DNA from: Bacteroidota bacterium
Lineage (GTDB): Bacteria > Bacteroidota > Bacteroidia > NS11-12g > UBA955
Length of the DNA stretch: 47,752 nucleotides
Assembly (NCBI GenBank): GCA_005798825.1
Contig: SYIL01000009.1
Location: 1-47,752 of the forward strand
Direction: 5' to 3'
A program made the position numbers and the translations under genes. Positions 27,292 to 34,730 of this stretch are shown piece by piece (within the stretch, counting starts at the first letter, position 1; every line of letters starts with the position of its first letter). The notes beneath the pieces are model-generated. The model worked only from the letters and a program-made list of their open reading frames with translations. It was not told where the DNA came from and did no database searches.

Positions 27292-28217
27292 TATTTCTTA
27301 CCCCCTTTGTTTGGCTCTATTTGGTTCATGGCCATCATCTCTTTAAGGGTTTTATTCATCCCGTCGGTAGAACCGTCTAAGAAAATAACATTTCCCTTGC
27401 CATCAGCCGCAAAGTTTTTGATCGCCTCTGTCCACATGCTAAACAATAAAAAAGACGAATCTAAATCGGCCTCTCTCATTTCCAAGGCTGCATCGCTCAT
27501 CCCTTTGGCTACTTCTTTTCGAAAAAGGGCAATCCCTTCTCCACGCATTTGGGCGGCAACACGCTCAGCCTCAGCCGAAATTTTTATGGCATTGCCTTCA
27601 GCCTCAGCGGCTTTGGTTTTGGTAATCAACAATGCTTGTCCTTCATTGGTCGCTGCTGCCATCAAATTAGAGGATGCCACAACCTGTGCCATAGATTTGG
27701 TAATCACCTCGTCAAACGTAATGTCGTTCAACTGCAAGTCGATGAGGTGGTATCCCCAAGATTCTAGAACAGAATCGATTCCTTCTTTCACAGACTCGAC
27801 AATTTCCTTTCTGAGTGCCAAAATTTCGGCCTGTTTTTTGGTGGCTACAAAACCCCGAATAGATCCTTCGATGGTACGAATCAGCGCGGTCATAAAATCG
27901 CGGTCATTTACAAATTTAAATGCCACGTTTTTAATGGTATCTTCTTTGTTATCAAACACAGAATAAAGCAACATCGCCTTGAAATAGACATTTGCTTGGT
28001 CTTGTGTAATGGCTTGAAAATCGAGTTCAATACTTCTATTTTGAACCGATATTTTTCGGTAAATTACCTCTAAGAAAGGAACGCGAACATTAAATCCTGG
28101 ATTGAGAATGCGGCTGTATTTGCCAAACATAGTAATCACTGCAACAGACCCCTGTTGAATTGTAACGATCGATGACAGAACTATCAATAATCCCGCAAAA
28201 ATAAAATATAGTGACAT
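27291..28217 (-). CDS. SPFH/Band 7 (stomatin-like) membrane protein
   Basis: The 308-residue protein has one N-terminal transmembrane segment (YFIFAGLLIVLSSIVTIQ). A Band 7 domain follows (GSVAVITMFGKYSRILNPGF, then QNRSIELDF, ALIRTIEGSIRGF, LESWGYHLIDLQLNDI), and then an alanine/glutamate-rich coiled coil (KTKAAEAEGNAIKISAEAER, about 210-240). Such proteins assemble as large membrane-bound rings and organise lipid domains or proteases. ATG 28217 is preferred to a TTG 18 codons earlier because a TATATTTG promoter box lies just upstream of it. umuD begins at the last base of its stop codon, so the gene heads an SPFH-umuD-umuC transcription unit. Confidence 0.85.
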   Translation of the reverse strand: MSLYFIFAGLLIVLSSIVTIQQGSVAVITMFGKYSRILNPGFNVRVPFLEVIYRKISVQNRSIELDFQAITQDQANVYFKAMLLYSVFDNKEDTIKNVAFKFVNDRDFMTALIRTIEGSIRGFVATKKQAEILALRKEIVESVKEGIDSVLESWGYHLIDLQLNDITFDEVITKSMAQVVASSNLMAAATNEGQALLITKTKAAEAEGNAIKISAEAERVAAQMRGEGIALFRKEVAKGMSDAALEMREADLDSSFLLFSMWTEAIKNFAADGKGNVIFLDGSTDGMNKTLKEMMAMNQIEPNKGGKK

Positions 28218-28224
28218 AGTGAAC

Positions 28225-28232
28225 CAAATATA
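28225..28232 (-). promoter_or_regulatory. -7 promoter box of the SPFH-umuDC unit
   Basis: The minus strand reads TATATTTG, a perfect TAnnTTTG, ending seven bases before ATG 28217. A -33 TTG at a standard distance is not evident. No recognisable LexA-type operator dyad was found around it, but the LexA site of this group is not known to me. Confidence 0.45.
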
Positions 28233-28372
28233 GTCAAAAATTTCCAATCCTTCCTCTAAAGCAAAAAACAATTGTGTTTTTGTGGTGGCCCCTTAAAATT
28301 CGATTTGTGGGTAAAACCCCGTGAATAAGAGATACCCCAATTCTTCGATATCCAATCAAGTAATAAGACACC

Positions 28373-28380
28373 TATTTTTG
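28373..28380 (+). promoter_or_regulatory. -7 promoter box of the trehalase gene
   Basis: TATTTTTG fits TAnnTTTG and ends four bases before the ATG at 28385. The -33 element is not clear. Confidence 0.35.
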
Positions 28381-28384
28381 TTGA

Positions 28385-30196
28385 ATGTGTCAGCATAATA
28401 GATACCGAATAAAAAAACGAAACCACAAGCTATTCAATCTTATTCACCTGTTTTTTTCAATGGTATTTACCGTATTTTTTTATGCGATTCCCAACGAAAT
28501 AGGGGCTGAAAACTACCCATCCAATTCTAATGGCATGACAGACTCTCCATCGTATGCAACAAAGCCATCGGCCATTGGGCATTATAACACACACTGGCGA
28601 AACACATTGCACTTCTTGCCCCGAGATTCTGCCGACTATATTGGTCTACCCTACCCCTACACAACACCAACCCTTAGGGGAAATACCTTGTTTGCTGAGA
28701 TGTATTATTGGGATAGCTATTTTATCAATCTAGGATTGCTCACATCTGCCGATTCTTCACAGTTAATCCAAGCGATAAACAATTGTAACAACCTCATTTA
28801 CCTGGTAAATCGATTTGGATTTGTTCCCAATGCAAACCGATTTTCGATGTGCAACCGATCTCAACCCCCTTTATTGTCAGAAATGGTGATGGATATTTTT
28901 TGTCGCACCAAGGATACCAATTGGCTTCGGTCTGCATTGGATGCGGTAGCAAAAGAACATTACTGGTGGATGGAAAATCGATTCACAACAATGCTACCCC
29001 TTCGATTTTCAAAAATTTCAGGTTCACACAAACCAGTCCATCCAAGCGTCCATTTGATACTTGATGACAGAATGCATGCTGTGCATGAAAAAAACGAACA
29101 TATCGCCCAAGATTTGCTTGGCAGTAATCCACTAAAAAAAACAACCCAAACCGATCGAATAGTAAAAGCGAGATTGTCCCTGCAATATGGCCTAAATCAT
29201 TACGGACAAAATGCAGATGAAGTTTACCTTCAACGATTTTCTCGTTTTTTGAAGCAGCGGTTGGGAACTGAATTTGACAGCCTGCTAAAACAAGAAACCA
29301 AAGACAGTGTGTTTAGAGCCCAAGGAGAAAGACAAAGTAAAGGACAAACATTGTGCAAACACATGTTGGCTGAGGCAGAAAGCGGGTGGGACTTTACCCC
29401 TCGCTTTGATGCGCGCTGTGAAAGTATTGCCGCACTAGACCTAAACTGCCTCTTATATATGGGCGAATTAACCCTTGCAAGGGGCTATGCAATTCTGGGC
29501 GAAAAATACATTTCTAAGGCCTGGAAAAAAACTGCGCTCCAGCGAAAAAAAACAATGAATAAAACTCTTTACGACAAATCCACAGGATTGTATTGGGATT
29601 TTGACTTGCTAAACAATAAAAAAACTTTCGTTCTGGGTGCTGCGCAATTTATGCCCTATTTTACCAAACTAGCCAAACAAAATCGGAAATCAACATTGGC
29701 ACTCTTGTTTTTGTGTGATACACTGATTACTAGATTCGGGGTAATACCTTGCCTTCCTGTTTCGAATCGTGTTGTGTGGAAAACACAGTGGAATAGTCCC
29801 AATGCATGGCCTTGTTTAACCCATTTTGCAGTTGCAGGGATCTACAATTACAGCCACAATTACAGCCTTTTCAACTCCTGCATGATTCCCAGTAGACCAA
29901 TATTTCGAAGGTCCCCATTAGGGTTGGTTCCAGCCGACGAAGAAGAACAAACCCTAGATCCCAAATTGTGGGGCCCAATATCAAAAATCCGTCCTGAATA
30001 CACCCGATTATTCTGCTCAACACGACAAACCTTACTAGAATCATTTTTGGGCAGTGTCGAAAATCAATACAATCAAAACGGCAAATTTTGGGAGAAATAC
30101 AACCTGAACTCTGGCAATTTAAACGTACAGAATGAGTATGAGATGCCTGAATTTATGGGCTGGACAGCTGGACTGTATATGTATTACAAACGGTAA
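28385..30196 (+). CDS. periplasmic trehalase (GH37)
   Basis: The 603-residue enzyme has an N-terminal hydrophobic stretch (about 18-38) after a basic leader, so it is exported. GH37 signatures are in order: AEMYYWDSYF (about 104-113), the catalytic Asp in ESGWDFTPRF (about 330-340), QWNSPNAWPCLTHFAV (about 468) and the C-terminal NEYEMPEFMGWTAGL (about 582-596) with the second catalytic acid. It hydrolyses alpha,alpha-trehalose to two glucose. Several family residues differ from the textbook signature (QWNSPNAW for QWDxPxGW), yet the main acids remain. It is the first gene of a plus-strand pair with the glycosyltransferase, separated by about 370 bases. Confidence 0.86.
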   Translation: MCQHNRYRIKKRNHKLFNLIHLFFSMVFTVFFYAIPNEIGAENYPSNSNGMTDSPSYATKPSAIGHYNTHWRNTLHFLPRDSADYIGLPYPYTTPTLRGNTLFAEMYYWDSYFINLGLLTSADSSQLIQAINNCNNLIYLVNRFGFVPNANRFSMCNRSQPPLLSEMVMDIFCRTKDTNWLRSALDAVAKEHYWWMENRFTTMLPLRFSKISGSHKPVHPSVHLILDDRMHAVHEKNEHIAQDLLGSNPLKKTTQTDRIVKARLSLQYGLNHYGQNADEVYLQRFSRFLKQRLGTEFDSLLKQETKDSVFRAQGERQSKGQTLCKHMLAEAESGWDFTPRFDARCESIAALDLNCLLYMGELTLARGYAILGEKYISKAWKKTALQRKKTMNKTLYDKSTGLYWDFDLLNNKKTFVLGAAQFMPYFTKLAKQNRKSTLALLFLCDTLITRFGVIPCLPVSNRVVWKTQWNSPNAWPCLTHFAVAGIYNYSHNYSLFNSCMIPSRPIFRRSPLGLVPADEEEQTLDPKLWGPISKIRPEYTRLFCSTRQTLLESFLGSVENQYNQNGKFWEKYNLNSGNLNVQNEYEMPEFMGWTAGLYMYYKR

Positions 30197-30569
30197 GTTT
30201 TGCCCACTATCAGTATTGATTAAACACTTTGGCTGGTATAATTTGCGTTTGATATCGAACTTGTATAGTTTGTCATTTTTTCGGCGGAGTAATTGCTATT
30301 TTCCGGAAGCCACCGAATCAATCGGAACCAAAATGTTGGCCCATGGCACCGCCAATGTATGGTTAATCATTCCCAACGGATTGTTGCTGGCCAAATTAGA
30401 AAGCGCTGAACTCATGCTAGACCCACCCCTATTGAATATGCTTGTATGGGTAAGTCAACTCCGTATTGTACTTTCCTGGCTTCATTAAGTTTAATGAACG
30501 GCTGCCGAAGAAATCGCCATCCAACCCACCGACTGTGCTGCTCCGTTTGCAAAGCCCTATTTTCGCAGT
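30197..30569. other. gene-free stretch between trehalase and glycosyltransferase
   Basis: No gene can be supported. An open frame on the plus strand (to 30488) is a continuation of a shadow frame in the trehalase gene. On the minus strand a 39-codon frame with an ATG at 30415 and stop at 30296 reads in a protein-like manner (SNLASNNPLGMINHTLAVPW) but has no recognised relative or promoter. The segment just before the glycosyltransferase start stays open in that gene's frame back to about 30492 with no start codon. It may be decayed sequence. Confidence 0.3.
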
Positions 30570-31313
30570 ATGATTCAAGGAAAAAAAGTGGTTGTTGTAT
30601 TGCCCGCGTTCAATGCGGCACTCACCCTAGAACAAACCTATCGTGAGATTCCATTTGATATTGTAGACGATGTGGTGCTGGTTGACGATGCTGGAAACGA
30701 TGAAACCCTGGTGCTTGGAAAACGCTTGGGAATACAACATTTGATTCGGCACAAAAAAAATTTAGGGTATGGCGGAAATCAAAAAACATGCTACCGCAAA
30801 GCCTTAGAATTGGGGGCAGATATCATTATCATGCTGCACCCCGATTACCAATATACCCCCAAATTGATTCCGGCGATGGCTCACCTTTTGGCTAGCGATA
30901 TCTACCCTGTAGTTGTCGGCTCTCGCATTTTGGGAAAAGGGGCCATAGCAGGGGGAATGCCTTGGATCAAATACATCTCAAACAGAATCCTCACCTTGAT
31001 TCAAAATATCCTAATGAATCAAAAATTGTCAGAATACCACAGTGGTTACAGGGCTTTTTCACGTGAAGTTTTAGAGAATACCCCCTGGGAAAAAAATTCC
31101 AATCATTTCTTATTTGACAACCAAATAATTGCCCAGTGTGTAAATGCCAACTTTAGCATAGGTGAGATTAGCTGCCCCACCAAGTATTTTCCAGGTGCAA
31201 GTTCAATAAATCTTAAAGACAGCGCGGTCTATGGATTGGGATGCATTTGGGTATCAATACGATACCGCTTGCACCGCTGGGGCATATTCAATTACTCCTT
31301 GCTCAAACGATAA
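30570..31313 (+). CDS. family 2 glycosyltransferase (dolichyl-phosphate mannose synthase-like)
   Basis: The 247-residue protein is a GT-A fold inverting glycosyltransferase: VVVVLPAFNAALTLEQT (nucleotide-binding start), VVLVDDAGNDET (first acidic pair), NLGYGGNQKTCYRKALELGAD (substrate loop), MLHPDYQY in the place of the metal-binding DxD, and SEYHSGYRAFSREVL (C-terminal acceptor/catalytic region). It has no multi-helix C-terminal domain. It likely transfers a sugar from a nucleotide donor to a lipid phosphate or glycan. The frame is open for about 26 codons upstream without a usable start, so ATG 30570 stands. Confidence 0.85.
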   Translation: MIQGKKVVVVLPAFNAALTLEQTYREIPFDIVDDVVLVDDAGNDETLVLGKRLGIQHLIRHKKNLGYGGNQKTCYRKALELGADIIIMLHPDYQYTPKLIPAMAHLLASDIYPVVVGSRILGKGAIAGGMPWIKYISNRILTLIQNILMNQKLSEYHSGYRAFSREVLENTPWEKNSNHFLFDNQIIAQCVNANFSIGEISCPTKYFPGASSINLKDSAVYGLGCIWVSIRYRLHRWGIFNYSLLKR

Positions 31314-31316
31314 CCA

Positions 31317-31332
31317 TTGATTGATTGATTGA
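31317..31332. repeat. tetranucleotide tandem repeat (ATTG)4
   Basis: Four head-to-tail copies of ATTG/TTGA lie just after the glycosyltransferase stop. The region is intergenic between convergent genes. Nearby, GAAAACA (31351-31357) and TGTTTTC (31361-31367) form an AT-rich hairpin over the stop of the opposite gene, possibly a weak bidirectional terminator. Confidence 0.5.
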
Positions 31333-31357
31333 TTTCTGCGTTGCATTTCCGAAAACA

Positions 31358-32773
31358 TCATGTTTTCTGTAATTTGCTTTGGGAAATAAAATCGGTTTTT
31401 GGTGCGGTGGTTTTGGCAATTTCGCCAAAACCACCCTCAATTTCTTTGAAATTGTGAATGCCCCTTGATTTCAAAATAGATGCGGCAATCATGCTGCGAT
31501 AGCCCCCAGCACAATGCATAAAAAATGGGCGTTGGGAATCAATTCCCTGAACCCAGTCGCTGATAAAGTCTAGTGGTTTATTGAAGGCTTCTTCAATATG
31601 TTCTCCCCGGTATTCAGCCTCTTTTCGGACATCGATAACTACGCTTTCTCCGATTGCTAATTCAGCAGCAAATTGTGAGGCGGTTATGCGGTTTACGCGG
31701 TCTATTTTTTTCTCAGCCGATATCCACGTATCAAATCCCCCTTGTAAGTATCCCAAAACACAATCAAATCCAACCCGAGAAAGACGGGTTATTGTTTCAA
31801 CCTCTCTGCCAGGTGCAGTAACCAACAAAATGGACTTTTCACTGTCCGCAATAACCGATCCCACCCAAGGCGCAAATTGTCCATCAATACCGATATTTAT
31901 ACTTCTGGGAATAAATCCCTTGGCAAACTCCTCGGGTGAGCGGGTGTCAAGAATAACTGATTGGGTTCGTTCAGCCACCATTTCAAACGCTTCCACTCCC
32001 AAAGACCGCAATGCTTTACCCATCACTTCATCCATAGAATTGTACCCCTTTTTATTCATAGATACGTTCATTGGAAAATACGCCGGTGCAGGCATTAATC
32101 CGTCCAATACCGCTTCAACAAAAGCTTCCTTTGTGGGTTGGTTTAAAGCGTAGTTCATTTCTTTTTGATGCCCAAGACTGTCCATGGTCTCCTTCATCAT
32201 GTTTTTACCACAAGAGCTACCTGCGCCGTGGGCAGGATAAACCATAACTGAATTGGGCAAAGGCATAATTTTATTCAACAAGGAATCGTATAAAATACCT
32301 GCCAATTCCTCTTGGCTTGTATCAATGGCTTTTTGTGCCAAGTCAGGGCGGCCGACATCACCCAAAAATAGGGTGTCACCAGAAAAGAGGCTGTGGGGGG
32401 TTCCTTGCTCATCAATCAATAAATAACAACTACTTTCCATGGTATGGCCTGGAGTATGCAAAACCTTTATGCGAATTTTACCCACCAAAAACTCCTGGTC
32501 GTCTTTCGCAATAATGCAGGGAAAGGATGGATTCGCCAATGGGCCAAAAACAATCGGAGCCTGTGTTTTAGCACTTAAATCCAAATGCCCACTCACAAAA
32601 TCTGCATGGAAGTGTGTTTCAAAAATATATTTAAGGACCACGCCATCTCGAGACAATCGATCTAAGTAAGGCCCAACTTCTCGCAATGGATCTATAATTA
32701 TGCCTTCGCCCCCACTGTGAATATAATACGCGCCCTGCGCCAAACAACCAGTATAAATTTGTTCTATGTGCAT
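31358..32773 (-). CDS. metallo-beta-lactamase fold protein with two rhodanese domains
   Basis: The 471-residue protein resembles persulfide dioxygenase/CstB-like enzymes of sulfide detoxification. The N-terminal metallo-hydrolase domain (about 1-240) has the HFHADFVSGH motif, the HTPGHTMES histidine and SGDTLFLGDVGRPDL. The first rhodanese domain (about 265-360) starts VILDTRSPEEF but has no catalytic cysteine at the loop (LLVTAPGREVE). The second (about 370-460) has VIDVRKEAEY and an active-site loop HCAGGYRS with cysteine. It would oxidise glutathione or low-molecular-weight thiol persulfide and hand on sulfane sulfur. It converges on the glycosyltransferase and is followed upstream by the TatD gene on the same strand. 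Confidence 0.87.
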   Translation of the reverse strand: MHIEQIYTGCLAQGAYYIHSGGEGIIIDPLREVGPYLDRLSRDGVVLKYIFETHFHADFVSGHLDLSAKTQAPIVFGPLANPSFPCIIAKDDQEFLVGKIRIKVLHTPGHTMESSCYLLIDEQGTPHSLFSGDTLFLGDVGRPDLAQKAIDTSQEELAGILYDSLLNKIMPLPNSVMVYPAHGAGSSCGKNMMKETMDSLGHQKEMNYALNQPTKEAFVEAVLDGLMPAPAYFPMNVSMNKKGYNSMDEVMGKALRSLGVEAFEMVAERTQSVILDTRSPEEFAKGFIPRSINIGIDGQFAPWVGSVIADSEKSILLVTAPGREVETITRLSRVGFDCVLGYLQGGFDTWISAEKKIDRVNRITASQFAAELAIGESVVIDVRKEAEYRGEHIEEAFNKPLDFISDWVQGIDSQRPFFMHCAGGYRSMIAASILKSRGIHNFKEIEGGFGEIAKTTAPKTDFISQSKLQKT

Positions 32774-32962
32774 CGGGTGATGATTTTTTTCTTACGGTTC
32801 ATTACAACGATTCAAATATCGCTAAATTTTTGATTTTTACTTGTCCTATTGAACGCAAGAGCGTTTTTCGAAGGGCTCATTATTGAAAAGGAAAGAAATA
32901 CAAATTGGTGGTAAACAAATCCAGAAACCATTTGGGATCGGTTTGGGCTTACATCCTAACTC

Positions 32963-33733
32963 TTATTCTCCAAAAAGCATTCCGGCGTTTCGTGAAGTAA
33001 TGAAAGCCACTTCGTCCAAACAAATTCCCTTTATATCGGCAACTTTTTCTGCTACCAAACGGGTATATGATGGCTCATTTCGCTTTCCCCTATGAGGAAC
33101 AGGAGGAAGATAAGGACTATCGGTTTCGAGCACAATATGTTCGATGGGAATCTTGGATATGACTTCTGCTAACCCTGCATTTTTATACGTTAAAACCCCT
33201 CCAATACCCAAGTAAAACCCTTCGAATTTGAGAATCTCTTCGGCCAATTCAAGACTCTCGGAAAAGCAATGAAAAACCCCAGAAATTGGCCTTCCTTTAT
33301 AAAATTTGAGGAGTTCTATGATTCTTTGGGTTGCATTTCGCGAATGAATCGCGATGGGGAGATTGCGAGATAGAGCAAATTCTAGCTGCATAAGAAACGC
33401 TTTCTCTTGTATTTCTTGCGTGGATTGGTCCCAGTATAAATCGATGCCAATTTCACCAACCGCACAATATGTATGGGTATTGCAGAAGGAAAATAAACTT
33501 TCGATTTCTTTCTCGTAATCAGACTTTACATCACAGGGGTGAAGTCCAATCATTCCATCACAAAAACCAGGATATTGCTCCATTAATTGGTGCATACCGG
33601 GAAGGGTTTTTAAGTCAACATTGGGCATGATAATGCGCTGTATTCCCAAATCTTTGGCCCGGGCAATGGCCAATTCTCGGTCGGCATCGAAAGACTCGCT
33701 ATACAAATGACAGTGGGTATCGATTAAGCGCAT
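32963..33733 (-). CDS. TatD-family metal-dependent hydrolase/nuclease
   Basis: The 256-residue protein has all the TatD metal motifs: DTHCHLY (5-11), AVGEIGIDLY (about 90-100), AIHSRNA (about 127), GVFHCFSESLELAEE (about 150) and LETDSPYLPPVPHRGKRNEPS (about 200-220). Family members are 3'-5' exonucleases involved in DNA repair or cytoplasmic quality control. The start ATG lies five bases before the end of the enoyl-CoA hydratase gene on the same strand, so the two are probably co-transcribed. No export signal is present. Confidence 0.92.
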   Translation of the reverse strand: MRLIDTHCHLYSESFDADRELAIARAKDLGIQRIIMPNVDLKTLPGMHQLMEQYPGFCDGMIGLHPCDVKSDYEKEIESLFSFCNTHTYCAVGEIGIDLYWDQSTQEIQEKAFLMQLEFALSRNLPIAIHSRNATQRIIELLKFYKGRPISGVFHCFSESLELAEEILKFEGFYLGIGGVLTYKNAGLAEVISKIPIEHIVLETDSPYLPPVPHRGKRNEPSYTRLVAEKVADIKGICLDEVAFITSRNAGMLFGE

Positions 33734-33737
33734 CCGA

Positions 33738-34514
33738 CTACCATTTAATCTTTTGTTTATTTAAAAATGCATCCATTCCTTTCTTACAATCTGTGGTTCC
33801 GCGGGCCTTTGCATTTTGTTTTACAGCATATTCGAGTGCTTCCGTGCGGTTCATGGTGGGAATCGCTCGGAGCATAGTTTTAATAGCAGAAACAGCCTGA
33901 GATGATGTGTTTTCACACAAATCTAAAGCCAAATTATCTACATATTCTGCAATTAAATCTGTGTCAACAATGCGTTGAACCAGCTGTAGCTTCTGGGCTT
34001 CCGCTGCAGTAAGAATTCTGCCCGTAAGCAATAAATCTGCCATAACTGCGCCACCCACTTTTTCGGACAAATAAACCATAACCAACGCAGGAATAAATCC
34101 TATTTTAACCTCTGTGTATCCAAAACTGGCTTCGGGTGTGGCAATACAAAGATCGGCCAAGGTTGCCAATCCACACCCACCGGCCAATGCGGGGCCTTCG
34201 ACTTGTGAAATAACCAATTTTGGGGAAAGATAAATGGCATCAAATAAATGGCGCAAACAGCTTGAATCTTTTTCATTCTCTTCGATTGTAAAATGACGCA
34301 TCTGGGTCAAATACTGCAAATCAGCCCCAGCACAAAATGGCTTCCCCGCCGACTTGATTACGATAATCTTGATGTTTTGTTGGGTATTAAAATCAAGAAT
34401 AGCCGCTGTCATTTCTTCAACCAAAACAGGGCATAGCGCATTGCGTTTTTCTGTATAATTCAAGACCAAATAGGCAACTCTTTCTCGAATCTCTGTTATG
34501 AGTAATGAAGACAT
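33738..34514 (-). CDS. enoyl-CoA hydratase/isomerase family protein
   Basis: The 258-residue crotonase-fold protein binds an acyl-CoA: ILDFNTQQNIKIIVIKSAG, then PFCAGADLQYL and GPALAGGCGLATLADLCIA give the two backbone NH groups of the oxyanion hole. The catalytic Glu of classic hydratases after GGC is Gly here, while the second Glu is present in FGYTEVKIGF. Related proteins are methylglutaconyl-CoA hydratases of leucine breakdown, and some are isomerases, so the substrate is not fixed. ATG 34514 is chosen because a TACATTTG promoter box lies directly upstream of it and covers the alternative TTG region. Confidence 0.83.
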   Translation of the reverse strand: MSSLLITEIRERVAYLVLNYTEKRNALCPVLVEEMTAAILDFNTQQNIKIIVIKSAGKPFCAGADLQYLTQMRHFTIEENEKDSSCLRHLFDAIYLSPKLVISQVEGPALAGGCGLATLADLCIATPEASFGYTEVKIGFIPALVMVYLSEKVGGAVMADLLLTGRILTAAEAQKLQLVQRIVDTDLIAEYVDNLALDLCENTSSQAVSAIKTMLRAIPTMNRTEALEYAVKQNAKARGTTDCKKGMDAFLNKQKIKW

Positions 34515-34518
34515 AAGG

Positions 34519-34526
34519 CAAATGTA
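34519..34526 (-). promoter_or_regulatory. -7 promoter box of the enoyl-CoA hydratase-TatD unit
   Basis: The minus strand reads TACATTTG, a perfect TAnnTTTG, four bases before ATG 34514. No -33 element at the standard spacing is obvious. It serves the two-gene unit leading to TatD. The remaining 200 bases up to comEC hold nothing I can call. Confidence 0.4.
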
Positions 34527-34730
34527 CAAACACTATGGTGTATGTATGCATAAATCATACTAAAGGATACTCCGGGTATCGCATAGGAAAAAATTGTCTT
34601 ACAAATCCGACTCTGAATCGCCATTGTATCTCTTTCGCTAGAGACTGGGTGTCTTGTTGTCATGTTATCGAAGGTCGACAGATACTATGAAAAATGATGC
34701 AGTAATTGTGCTGGCGAATTGAACTTCCCG

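Noticed and set aside
30132-30488. 118-codon plus-strand frame after trehalase
   Set aside because: It begins inside the trehalase gene in another frame and shows no signal, motif or promoter.
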